Source: an uncultured Acetatifactor sp. (GTDB lineage: Bacteria > Bacillota > Clostridia > Lachnospirales > Lachnospiraceae). From it: DNA of 24,689 nucleotides. The translations under genes were made by a program, and so were the position numbers. This document shows, one piece after another, positions 14,501 to 21,328 of this stretch (position 1 is its first letter; every line of letters starts with the position of its first letter). Location: the NCBI GenBank assembly GCA_910587755.1, contig CAJUNZ010000039.1, positions 1 to 24,689 of the forward strand, given 5' to 3'. The notes beneath the pieces were generated by a model. The model had not been told where the DNA came from. It did not search any database and saw nothing but the letters and a program-made list of their open reading frames with translations.

Positions 14501-15105
14501 TGGACCATGTGCTGGCCAGCGGCAGAAACATCAATATCCTGGTGCTGGACACGGAAGTCTATTCCAACACCGGCGGCCAGGCCTCCAAAGCCACCCCCAC
14601 GGGATCCACGGCAAAATTCGCCCTCCATGGCAAAAAGACCCGGAAAAAAGACCTGGCCTCCATGGCCATGACTTACGGCAGCGCATATGTGGCCCAGGTT
14701 GCCATGGGCGCGGACCTGAACCAGACCCTCCGCGCCTTCACCGAAGCCGCCGCCTACCCGGGCCCTTCCCTGGTCATCGCCTATGCCACCTGCATTTCCC
14801 ACGGACTCAGGGCCGGGCTGGGCAGCACGCCCCACGAGGCCAGAAAAGCTGTGGATGCAGGCTACTACCACCTGTTTCGCTTCAATCCCTCTCTGGCAGA
14901 ACAGGGCAAAAACCCCTTTGTGCTGGACAGCGGCGAACCCAGCCTGGACTACCAGGACTTCCTGGACGGAGAGATCCGGTATGATGCGCTGAAACGCTTC
15001 TCTCCGGAGGAGGCACAGGCACTCTTTCAGAAAGCTGCCTCCCAGGCAAAGGAACGGTACCTCTACCTGAAAAAGCTGGAAAGTCTGTATGCTCCAGAAG
15101 GATAA
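11533..15105 (+). CDS. nifJ: Pyruvate:ferredoxin (flavodoxin) oxidoreductase, atypical
   Basis: A 1190-residue cytoplasmic homodimeric enzyme converting pyruvate, CoA and oxidised ferredoxin to acetyl-CoA, CO2 and reduced ferredoxin. Visible parts: PITPSSPMAE at 37-46; domain III around GRYGLSSK (426-433) and FWGLGGDGTV; two ferredoxin-like motifs CIQCTRCSFVCP (from C762) and CTGCGTCAAICP (from C816), each binding a 4Fe-4S cluster; CAGCGE from C887 for the TPP-proximal cluster; TPP/Mg motif GGDGWAYDIGFGG at 977-989; YSNTGGQ from Y1010. Two oddities: about 55 extra Thr/Ser/Pro/Cys-rich residues at about 360-420, and only some 22 residues between AEFGYGM (948-954) and the TPP motif where relatives have about 70-80. 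All cofactor motifs are intact, so I judge it functional. Its binding site is inside a hairpin and a strong terminator follows. Confidence 0.93.
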   Translation: MHKDTLKTISRNTQTMDGCQAAAHVAYAFSEAAAIFPITPSSPMAELCHEWACAGRENLFGQSMVISQMQSEAGAASAVHGALLAGSLASTFTASQGLLLMLPALYRMAGELLPGVIHVAARTIATHALSIFGDHSDIYACRQTGAAIFSQSSVQEVMDLAPVAHLAAWEGRIPFLNFFDGFRTSHELHKIQVWDYAQLKEMLDMEAVSRFRARSLDPSQGRAYGSAQNPDIFFQAREASNPYYLALPEIVEKQLEKINQRLGTSYGLFDYYGSPCARHVIIAMGSICETVKEYIDSMPEEKYGLINVHLYRPFSGKHLVEKLPKSVRQITVLDRTKEPGAPGEPLYLDVSAALLQQGIALSCQSWEFSEKDTAKNDTCVTFSAQSQAHSAKPHTEGAGTPVKTSDTCSDSPCPRAGSPVRILSGRYGLSSKDTTPDQVAAVYRNRTKSPFTLGIQDDVTHLSLELPALSVTAPDDIVSCKFWGLGGDGTVSATKNAIKIIGNHTDMTAQGYFEYDSKKSRGLTISHLRFGKSPIRSAYLIHSADFVACHNPVYLHKYDMVQEIREGGAFLLNCYYKEEDLEKYLPQGVKACLARRHIRFYVIDAIKIGKEIGLNSKISTILQAAFFAVSGLLPPEDAKRWMNEAAEKSYGKSGGRILEMNRQAIQRGFQEVAQIPVPEAWRDCAGENTSLQAALDNAVLPDRPEMVDYVRKIQQPVTDQRGNELPVSAFLPYADGYTPPGSTAHERRGVATEIPVWKPENCIQCTRCSFVCPHAVIRPAALNQETLAQAPSDLRTIPMAGMEGYAFAITVSQADCTGCGTCAAICPGKQGEKALEMVPIHEHRESQHLFDYCKPLLPSREAVEKFRPDTLKGSQFQRPLMEFSGACAGCGETAYVKLLTQLFGPRMYIANATGCSSIWGNSAPSCAYALDGEGHGPAWSNSLFEDGAEFGYGMLMAQEVAARAGRRSLDTIQWVIGGDGWAYDIGFGGLDHVLASGRNINILVLDTEVYSNTGGQASKATPTGSTAKFALHGKKTRKKDLASMAMTYGSAYVAQVAMGADLNQTLRAFTEAAAYPGPSLVIAYATCISHGLRAGLGSTPHEARKAVDAGYYHLFRFNPSLAEQGKNPFVLDSGEPSLDYQDFLDGEIRYDALKRFSPEEAQALFQKAASQAKERYLYLKKLESLYAPEG
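12613..12792 (+). repeat. In-frame insertion with a terminator-like palindrome inside the PFOR gene
   Basis: Relative to the PFOR family, about 55 codons are inserted between YLDVSAALL and ILSGRYGL. Inside lies a near-perfect palindrome at 12654-12679: A-tract, TGACAC, TT, GTGTCA, then C and a T-tract (11 of 12 pairs). The rest is rich in C/A and repeats CCCCTGTCA-like words (12731, 12785). The reading frame stays open. The composition differs from the flanking conserved codons, as expected for an acquired palindromic element. Confidence 0.55.
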
Positions 15106-15128
15106 ACCGGAATATATTTAGACCGGGC

Positions 15129-15165
15129 AAAAACGGCATGCCTCCCTCTGGGACATGCCGTTTTT
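15129..15165. terminator. Strong bidirectional terminator between PFOR and the ABC operon
   Basis: AAAAACGGCATG (15129-15140) and CATGCCGTTTTT (15154-15165) are a perfect 12-bp stem with a 13-base loop, with A/T tracts on both sides. It ends the plus-strand PFOR gene and the minus-strand ABC permease gene, whose stop is four bases away. Confidence 0.9.
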
Positions 15166-15168
15166 ATT

Positions 15169-15939
15169 TCACAGACTCTTCTTCTGAAACAGTGCCACCG
15201 CCGCCAGCACATTTCCCACCGCCAGAACTCCGCCCACTGCCAGGGCCGCCCCGTACTCCTCCAGACCGGACATTCCTGCCAGCAGCGCCGGAGACTCCAG
15301 CAGATATGTGGGCAGGTATTCCCGAAAGGCCGGAAACAGCCCCAGCACATACACCCCTGCAAACACCGCCCCCACCGACAGCAGCACCGCCGGAGTTCCC
15401 TGAAACAGAGCTGAGGCCGCAGGTATCACGGTCAGAAGCCACAGCCCCAGCATATACAGGCAGAAGGCCGCAAAAAACACATGGCTGACCTTCCCATTGT
15501 CCCAAAAATACTCGTTGTAGCCATAAGTGATCCAGAAGCTCACCAGGTATCCTCCCGTCCAGGTAAGGCTCAGCACCGCCGTCTTGGCGATGACAATCTT
15601 CCACCGCTCCAGTCCCTTTGTGACCATGTTGAACAGAGTCCCCTTCTGATACTCCCCTGTAAAAGAACTGCCCGAGAGCACCACCAGAATCAGCAGCGCC
15701 ATGGGCATATTTTTAAAAAACTGTGCCCAGGAGGTCATGGCGTCCACCTCCACTCCCACCACCATCATACCGCTGTCGGCCAGCTGATCCGCCATCATCT
15801 CCATCATCCAGGGGGTGAGCTTTGCCATAGCAGGATTCATAATGCCGAAACAGGCGAAACACACCGCACAGACCACAAATCTCCCTGTGCGGAACAGCTC
15901 CAGAAACTCTTTTTTTGTAAAAGCCGCCAGACCTCTCAT
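15169..15939 (-). CDS. ABC transporter permease (ABC-2 type)
   Basis: A 256-residue integral membrane protein with about six hydrophobic segments. It opens MRGLAAFTKKEFLELFRTGRF, the amphipathic start typical of ABC-2 permeases, has one helix (about 20-35), an extracellular acidic stretch with MAKLTPWMMEMMADQLADSGMM, then helices around 83-95, the cytoplasmic GEYQKGTLFNMVTKG coupling motif near residue 100 (consistent with ABC-2 exporters), and four further helices to the end. The ATG at 15939 overlaps the ATPase stop by four bases (ATGA) and has GGAGGTGG upstream, so a longer in-frame start is rejected. It forms the channel for the ATPase encoded just before; the substrate is unknown. Confidence 0.85.
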   Translation of the reverse strand: MRGLAAFTKKEFLELFRTGRFVVCAVCFACFGIMNPAMAKLTPWMMEMMADQLADSGMMVVGVEVDAMTSWAQFFKNMPMALLILVVLSGSSFTGEYQKGTLFNMVTKGLERWKIVIAKTAVLSLTWTGGYLVSFWITYGYNEYFWDNGKVSHVFFAAFCLYMLGLWLLTVIPAASALFQGTPAVLLSVGAVFAGVYVLGLFPAFREYLPTYLLESPALLAGMSGLEEYGAALAVGGVLAVGNVLAAVALFQKKSL

Positions 15940-16835
15940 TTTCCCACCACCTCCATAAACAGCTCCTCCAGAGTGGGCTCCAGGAATTCCATCCGCCGCA
16001 CAGGCAGGGCATTCTTCCACAAAAGCCCCATCAGCTCCTGCACCTGTCCCTCCTCCGCCTGGGGCACCAGAATTTTCCCCTTGTCCCCAGGCACAGCCTC
16101 CGGGTACAGTCCCAGGAACTTCTCTTCGTCCCCCTCTCTGAGGAATTCCACCTCCAGACTTCCCTTTCTGGTTCCCCGGACCTCCTCCAGGCTCCCCTCC
16201 AGAACCACCGAGCCCCCGTGAAGGAACCCAATCCGGTCACAGATGCGCTCCACATCGGAGAGAATATGGGTGGAGAACAGCACGGTGGTATGTTCCCTGA
16301 CCGACTGCAGAATCTCCAGAATCTCCTTCCTCCCCACCGGGTCCAGGGCCGAGGTGGGCTCGTCGCAGATCAGCAGGCGGGGACTGTTCATCAGCGCCTG
16401 GGCGATGCCAAGCCTCTGTTTCATCCCCCGGGAAAATCCCCCTATTCTTCTATTTACGCCCTCCAGTCCCACCTGACACAGCAGTTCCCCGCTCCTCTTT
16501 CTAATCTCCTGCCTGCCCATCCCCGTGACCTGCCCGCACAGGTCAAGATACTCCGCCGGTGTCATAAAACTGTAGAATTCCGGCACATCGGGAAGGCAGC
16601 CTATATGCCTGCAGGTGTCGCCCCTGCCGTAGACCACCCTCTCCCCGTTTACCAGAATTTCTCCCTGGTCGGCTCTCAGCAGTCCCAATATCATCTTCAT
16701 TGTTGTCGTCTTCCCCGCACCGTTCTGCCCGATAAACCCGAACACCGAGTGCTCCGGCACGGAGAAAGTCAGATCCTTCAGCACCTGGTTTTTCCCAAAT
16801 GCTTTGGAAACATGACTGATCTGTAAAATATCCAT
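15936..16835 (-). CDS. ABC transporter ATP-binding protein
   Basis: A 299-residue cytoplasmic ATPase of the ABC-2/DrrA-like exporter group. Walker A GQNGAGKTT is at 36-44, the signature FSRGMKQRLGIA near 135, Walker B LLICDEPTSALD near 155, and the switch histidine in STHILSDVERI. After the ATPase core there is a C-terminal extension of about 85 residues ending FLEPTLEELFMEVVGK, usual in this group. The ATG at 16835 shares one base with the stop of the PLDc_N gene (TGATG) and follows GGGAGGAG; a longer in-frame start is a read back into that gene and is rejected. It pairs with the permease downstream. Substrate unknown; by family, export of lipids, drugs or antimicrobial peptides. Confidence 0.92.
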   Translation of the reverse strand: MDILQISHVSKAFGKNQVLKDLTFSVPEHSVFGFIGQNGAGKTTTMKMILGLLRADQGEILVNGERVVYGRGDTCRHIGCLPDVPEFYSFMTPAEYLDLCGQVTGMGRQEIRKRSGELLCQVGLEGVNRRIGGFSRGMKQRLGIAQALMNSPRLLICDEPTSALDPVGRKEILEILQSVREHTTVLFSTHILSDVERICDRIGFLHGGSVVLEGSLEEVRGTRKGSLEVEFLREGDEEKFLGLYPEAVPGDKGKILVPQAEEGQVQELMGLLWKNALPVRRMEFLEPTLEELFMEVVGK

Positions 16836-17053
16836 CAGCTCTCCTCCCGCCCCAGCACGAAATAAAGAATGGGCCCCACAAACTGCAGCCCCACAAGAAC
16901 CACCACAATCCACAGGGCGCGGCTTCCTCTCTTATAAGTTTTGTGGGTCAGAATATGCCACAGGGTATACCCCACCAGTGCCAGCTGCACCACAATCAGA
17001 GGAATCAAAAACGGTAAAATTTCTGTCAGCTTCTCAATTTCCACAGTATTCAT
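16835..17053 (-). CDS. PLDc_N (phospholipase D-nuclease N-terminal-like) membrane protein
   Basis: A 72-residue two-helix membrane protein. Helix one is about residues 12-33 (LPFLIPLIVVQLALVGYTLWHIL), then a basic loop THKTYKRGSR, helix two at about 46-66 (ALWIVVVLVGLQFVGPILYFVLGR). This exact order, with the basic loop and P-I-L-Y-F-V-L-G-R end, is the PLDc_N domain found alone in many Firmicutes and at the N terminus of cardiolipin synthases. Alone it has no catalytic residues. It sits one base after the regulator gene and shares one base with the ATPase gene, so it belongs to the operon; such stand-alone copies recur beside ABC exporters that confer peptide resistance. Role is inference. 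Confidence 0.85.
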   Translation of the reverse strand: MNTVEIEKLTEILPFLIPLIVVQLALVGYTLWHILTHKTYKRGSRALWIVVVLVGLQFVGPILYFVLGREES

Positions 17054-17054
17054 A

Positions 17055-18167
17055 TCAGCGCATCTCCTTCAGTCTCTTTTTCAATCTCTCAAACTTTTGA
17101 TCCCCCTCCAGAACGGCAAACTCCGGGCCGTCAAAGGTCTTTCTCACATCTTCCAGCACCGCCTGCCTGCTGCGGGGCGCTCCGGGGCCGGTGCCCAGTT
17201 CCTCAATCCATCTGTCCACCCGGTCAAAATAGCCGTCCCCGTGCAGAAGGATCTCCTCCCCGGAAAGCAGTTCCGAAATGCAGGACACATACTTCTCCCC
17301 ATGGGCCACAGCCTCCTCCTTCTTCCCTTGCCGCAGAAAGCACAGCATGGCCTGGTACTCAAACACAGCGCCGCTGTTTGGGTTGAGCTTTTCCAGGTCA
17401 TAAGCCCCGGCCAGCTGCTCCACCCGCCGGATTGTCTCCCGGCCCCTTTCCGGATCCTTCCCCTGGAGGGAAAGGTACACTGCGGCATCGGACACCAGGG
17501 CCAGAAGGCTGCCGTGCATGCAGGCCTGCAGATATCCCAGCGCGTCCTCCTCCCTGCCCAGCATCATGTAAGCCTGGGTGAGAAGCACACTGTCCCGAAA
17601 CTGGTAAGGCCTGGCGGCCTCCCCCAGGGCCTCCACCACCTCCTGGGCCTTTCCCAGCTGCAGCAGGGCAAAGGCATACAGCCCCAGGACCTCACTGCAG
17701 ATCGCCACATCCCTGCAGTTTTCCCGAATGTGGCCGCACAGCCTGCAGACTTCTGACAATACCCCTGCCTGCTCCTCCCTGCTCCCTGCCATTCCCACAT
17801 GGTTCACCCACACTCCGCAGACCTGGGCCAGAAACGGATAGCAGGAGTAATAGCGCTTCACATAGTCCCTTGTCTTCTCCATCACTTCCCCAAAAGGCCG
17901 GGAGACAAAATCCGCCGCAAACTCCTGGTAAAGCTTCCTGCACTGCTCCCTGGAAAGCTGGGGCCGGTATCCTATGAGTTCATCCACCGTGACGTCAAAC
18001 AGGGACGCCAGCCGGGGCAGCAGCAGAATATCCGGAATGCTCTGTGCCGTCTCCCACTTGGACACAGCCGCCTTAGTTACTCCCACAAAATCCGCCAGCT
18101 GCTCCTGGGTCAGCTTTCGCTTCCGGCGCAGACGGATAATATTTTCAGACAGGTTCATTCCATTCAT
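17055..18167 (-). CDS. XRE-family regulator with C-terminal helical repeat domain
   Basis: A 370-residue cytoplasmic regulator. Residues about 4-65 are a Cro/CI-type helix-turn-helix (LSENIIRLRRKRKLTQEQLADFVGVTKAAVSKWETAQSIPDILLLPRLASLFDVTVDELIG). The remaining 300 residues are helical and look like degenerate TPR-type units (LGLYAFALLQLGKAQEVVEALG; LTQAYMMLGREEDALGYLQA), a common ligand or partner-sensing arrangement in this family. It starts at the ATG at 18167, with AGGAGGT seven bases upstream. It is the first gene of the tightly spaced regulator, PLDc_N, ATPase, permease operon and probably controls it, and may also act on the divergent 958-residue gene whose promoter lies about 100 bases away. 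Signal unknown. Confidence 0.88.
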   Translation of the reverse strand: MNGMNLSENIIRLRRKRKLTQEQLADFVGVTKAAVSKWETAQSIPDILLLPRLASLFDVTVDELIGYRPQLSREQCRKLYQEFAADFVSRPFGEVMEKTRDYVKRYYSCYPFLAQVCGVWVNHVGMAGSREEQAGVLSEVCRLCGHIRENCRDVAICSEVLGLYAFALLQLGKAQEVVEALGEAARPYQFRDSVLLTQAYMMLGREEDALGYLQACMHGSLLALVSDAAVYLSLQGKDPERGRETIRRVEQLAGAYDLEKLNPNSGAVFEYQAMLCFLRQGKKEEAVAHGEKYVSCISELLSGEEILLHGDGYFDRVDRWIEELGTGPGAPRSRQAVLEDVRKTFDGPEFAVLEGDQKFERLKKRLKEMR

Positions 18168-18190
18168 TTCCGTGACCTCCTATGCCTATC

Positions 18191-18219
18191 ATCATACCTG
18201 TTTGGGGCATTTATTGCAA
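18191..18219 (-). promoter_or_regulatory. Promoter of the XRE-PLDc_N-ABC operon
   Basis: On the minus strand TTGCAA (18219-18214), a 17-base spacer and TATGAT (18196-18191). The start site would be near 18184, giving a leader of only about 17 bases before the regulator's ATG. The -35 word is the same as that of the Sel1 promoter. Confidence 0.65.
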
Positions 18220-18290
18220 TGGAACCTCAGGATACCGGGCCATAAAAAAGTCAACTGTCAGGAAACTCTGCCAAAAGTCCGCAAAAGACT

Positions 18291-18319
18291 TTTTCAAACA
18301 CACTCTGATATAGTATAAT
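18291..18319 (+). promoter_or_regulatory. Promoter of the 958-residue protein gene
   Basis: TTTTCA (18291-18296), a 17-base spacer and consensus TATAAT (18314-18319). An inverted repeat AAAAGTC..GACTTTT (18273-18279 / 18287-18293) overlaps the -35 and could be an operator. The start codon is 57 bases downstream. Confidence 0.7.
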
Positions 18320-18375
18320 AAATACTTGTCAGAGAATACACTCCGGCAAATCCCAGACAGGAGGCTGCATCACAT

Positions 18376-21252
18376 ATGACAGAAGAAGATAGAATTTCAA
18401 ACGCAATTCAGAACTTTCTTACTCTCTACACCGGCAGTCAGCGCAAAAATCCCAGGCTCTGGATGGACTATTTCACCTCCACAGCCTTCCTGGACGCTGC
18501 TCTGAATCCGGCTTTTACCGCCCGGCTGCTGGAGGAGATTACCCTGAGAACCCGGGAATATCCCCCAAACAGGGAATTTGCCGCCTGGCTCTCCATCTCC
18601 TACCTGTTCACTGAGGAGCTTGTGGAAGATGCTTCCCATCCGGATGGGCGCAGACGGCAGACTCAGCTGTACCAGGGAGCAGAGTTTGAAGGCCTCCAGG
18701 ACATTCTCCAGATTGCTGCCCTGAGTCCCCTGCCCAGACGCCCTGCCGGAAACGAGCTGGCCCTGCTTACCAGCTTTACTGAGTACAGGCAGCTTTGCTC
18801 CCTGGCGGACAAAGGGGTATGGGACGAGGAAGCCCTGGAACAGGCCCAGGCCATCCTGGACCGCTATATCCTGACATATATAAAGGACAATTGTGTCAAA
18901 AGTGAGTGGAACCATGTGGAGCGCCACCCTGCAGGGCTGCGCCTGCTGGATCACTTTTTTGACAGGCAGGGGCAGATTCTTCCGGAAGAACTCTATGGCA
19001 TTCTCTGGGAGTGCCTGAATCTGAAAGACGCCCAGACAGGAAAGGCCAAACTCCTCTATGGCAGGCTGCGGGAACTTGTGCTGAAAAGAATCCCTTCCAT
19101 AGAGACCCAGATCCAGGAAGATTTCAGTCCCCTTTTCTGGGCCTACAGCCAGTACCGTTTTGCCTGCTTCGGCCTGGAGGAGCCAGACGACCAGATCACC
19201 GCCGCCACGGAGAGCTTTTTTGGGCGGGAAGACCTTCACAGGGCATTCCAGACCCGTACTTTTGTGGAGAACTACCTTCTGCGGCTGTGGCTGAGACCAG
19301 GCTGCAGCAGCTGCTTCCTTCACGCTGTCATGGCCTACTATGAAGAGCATCCCAAAGCTCCCCGGGCCGGACAGGTTCGGCGTCTGGCGGAGAAGCTGCT
19401 GAAAAACAGGCTGGTCCGGCAGCAGATCGACGAAGATCTGGAGGAACCCCTTCCGGATCGTCCCCGCCTGTCCTGCCGTCCTTTCCTCCGGCACTGGCTC
19501 AGCACCGGCTTTTACGCCGCCCAGGACCGAGACACAGGGCTATCGCTGACAGATTATATGGAAGAATCCTTTCCCTGCCTGCCCCAGTGGAACCTGCGTT
19601 TCCTGACCACAATGGACGGCAATTTCCGCCCCAGACGTGTGGCCGCCACCCTGGAGGATACCCCGGTGGAAATATTCTTCCATCTCCACTACCAGGAATT
19701 CCGCCTGGACCATAAACCCGTGTACCGTCCTTCCCTGGCCTGGCAGTCCCTTGCAGCTCTTTCGGAGGACTCTGACCTGTATTTCTTCCTGCTTCCCATT
19801 GCCTGGGCCCCCGGCGACTGTTTTGAGGACGTGCATAAGGAGACGGCCCGCCGCCTGAAGGCCACAGCCGCTCCCAGGGAAGACTCCTCCCGGATCGCCT
19901 CCTTCCTGGCAGACCGGGTGTGCCGTCTGCCGGCCCAGGAACAGACAGGGGAGGAAAGAGATACCCCGGCCGCTCTTCCCCTGGAACTTTTCGCGGAGAA
20001 CAAAGAGCACCTGTACGGCTGCAGCTGGGACCCTGTGCAGGGGATTGTCACCCTGTTTGAGCAGACGGCATCGGGGCGGACACCGCTGCCAGGAGGCCCC
20101 GGGAAAATCTCTGATCCCGACGGCGCCCTGTCCCTGGCCCGGCAGCTTCTGGAGGAAGCCCTGTCCCCTTCCGGCTTTGGCCTTCCCCTTCTGACACAGC
20201 TGCCCTCTCTGGTGCAGGTACAGCCTGTCTGTGCCCCGAAAAAAACGCTGGAGAGCCAGGAAATCACCCAGGGAAAACTCAACGGCCTTCTGGAGGATTT
20301 CCGCCAGGCACGGCTGGAGCGCCTGGAATTTGCCTGGTCTTATGGGGCGCTGGTCTTTCTCAAAGACGGGGAAAAATATGCCTGTCTCTATTTTGACCAC
20401 CCCCGGGAAACTTATTACTGCCTGCTCTCCATGCCCGATGTGTACAGCACCGTGGACTCCAGCCGCGTAAAATATCTGCCCTTCAGACTGGGACACCTGC
20501 CGGATTATACCCTGCACCAGGAGCCCGCCTCCATCCTCTGCCGCATGGAGATGGTCTTTCGGCAGCTGGGGCAGGGACAGCCGCCAAAGACCATGGTGGA
20601 CAGAGAATTCTTATGGTCTTCCAGCGTAAGCCTCAACAGTACAGACCATAAGTACAGAATGGCCATGCAGAAACTGGGGGCATTTCCCGTCCAGGAGACC
20701 CAGAGCCGTCTACAGGCAAAGTTTGTCTTCTCCCGGTATCCGGATGAGATGGAAACCCAGACCACTGCCGGAGTATGCGCCAGGCTGAGCCTCACAGGCA
20801 AGAACCGCAGTCAGGCCCTCTGGGTGCTCTCGGAATACATACAGAAAAAATATACCCTCCTGCGGCTGACCTGGATGCCCCTGTATCCGGGGGAGGCCTG
20901 GTATCCCTTTCACATGGTGCTCCTCCAGGAAGAGGGCCGGTACATGATGGCGTATCTGCGGGAGGACATAAAGCGGGCAGAGTTCTATGTGGGAGATGTG
21001 GAGGCCTACGCAAATACAGAAGGCGCGGACTATCTCAAGGACGACTTCCTGGGCCACACTGTTCCCGCCTACCTGATTCATCCAAACCCCTGCCGCATCC
21101 GAAACTGCCTGGATCTCATCCTGGACAACCTGGAAGATCTGCCCTCCATCACGGAACAGTCTGATCAGTTTGCCCTGGAACGCCCGGTAAATCCCCGTCC
21201 TTACGACCAGATCCGCCGGATCTTGATAAAAGATCAGTGCCCGGAACCATAG
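18376..21252 (+). CDS. Large uncharacterised protein (958 aa)
   Basis: I do not recognise this protein. It is 958 residues, soluble, with no signal peptide and no membrane segment. Residues 1-350 are helical and rich in Leu/Arg/Glu (RISNAIQNFLTLYTGSQRKNPRLWMDYFTS at the front), like an alpha-helical repeat. The C-terminal half is more beta-rich. Two segments look alike: one with GEKY..LYFDHP..YYCLLSMPDVYS (about 665-691) and one with EGRYMMAYLREDIKRAEFYVGDVEAY (about 853-877), each preceded by a hydrophobic strand pair, suggesting a duplicated domain. No nucleotide-binding, metal-binding or protease motif is apparent. Cysteines are scattered. The start follows AGGAGG and a good promoter; it is monocistronic, divergent from the XRE-ABC operon. 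Large proteins with a similar front end sometimes carry a J domain in related bacteria, but none is seen here. Function unassigned. Confidence 0.85.
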   Translation: MTEEDRISNAIQNFLTLYTGSQRKNPRLWMDYFTSTAFLDAALNPAFTARLLEEITLRTREYPPNREFAAWLSISYLFTEELVEDASHPDGRRRQTQLYQGAEFEGLQDILQIAALSPLPRRPAGNELALLTSFTEYRQLCSLADKGVWDEEALEQAQAILDRYILTYIKDNCVKSEWNHVERHPAGLRLLDHFFDRQGQILPEELYGILWECLNLKDAQTGKAKLLYGRLRELVLKRIPSIETQIQEDFSPLFWAYSQYRFACFGLEEPDDQITAATESFFGREDLHRAFQTRTFVENYLLRLWLRPGCSSCFLHAVMAYYEEHPKAPRAGQVRRLAEKLLKNRLVRQQIDEDLEEPLPDRPRLSCRPFLRHWLSTGFYAAQDRDTGLSLTDYMEESFPCLPQWNLRFLTTMDGNFRPRRVAATLEDTPVEIFFHLHYQEFRLDHKPVYRPSLAWQSLAALSEDSDLYFFLLPIAWAPGDCFEDVHKETARRLKATAAPREDSSRIASFLADRVCRLPAQEQTGEERDTPAALPLELFAENKEHLYGCSWDPVQGIVTLFEQTASGRTPLPGGPGKISDPDGALSLARQLLEEALSPSGFGLPLLTQLPSLVQVQPVCAPKKTLESQEITQGKLNGLLEDFRQARLERLEFAWSYGALVFLKDGEKYACLYFDHPRETYYCLLSMPDVYSTVDSSRVKYLPFRLGHLPDYTLHQEPASILCRMEMVFRQLGQGQPPKTMVDREFLWSSSVSLNSTDHKYRMAMQKLGAFPVQETQSRLQAKFVFSRYPDEMETQTTAGVCARLSLTGKNRSQALWVLSEYIQKKYTLLRLTWMPLYPGEAWYPFHMVLLQEEGRYMMAYLREDIKRAEFYVGDVEAYANTEGADYLKDDFLGHTVPAYLIHPNPCRIRNCLDLILDNLEDLPSITEQSDQFALERPVNPRPYDQIRRILIKDQCPEP

Positions 21253-21292
21253 CCAGACCTTCAAGGCAACCGCATTCAAGCGCACGCTGAAA

Positions 21293-21325
21293 CAGGGCAT
21301 GGTGGACTCTCTCCCCCATGCCCTG
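21293..21325. terminator. Hairpin between convergent genes
   Basis: CAGGGCATGG (21293-21302) and CCATGCCCTG (21316-21325) form a perfect 10-bp stem with a 13-base loop between the stops of the 958-residue gene and the patB-like gene. Flanking T/A runs are only three bases, so its efficiency is uncertain; it is placed to serve both directions. Confidence 0.55.
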
Positions 21326-21328
21326 AAA

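Noticed and set aside
12877..14871. 664-residue antisense frame across the PFOR gene
   Set aside because: A long shadow frame in GC-rich coding DNA; the plus strand has all PFOR motifs, and the antisense has no recognisable domain.
15937..16020. Longer start for the ABC permease
   Set aside because: The extra residues read back into the ATPase gene; the ATG at 15939 has a strong site and the usual four-base coupling overlap.
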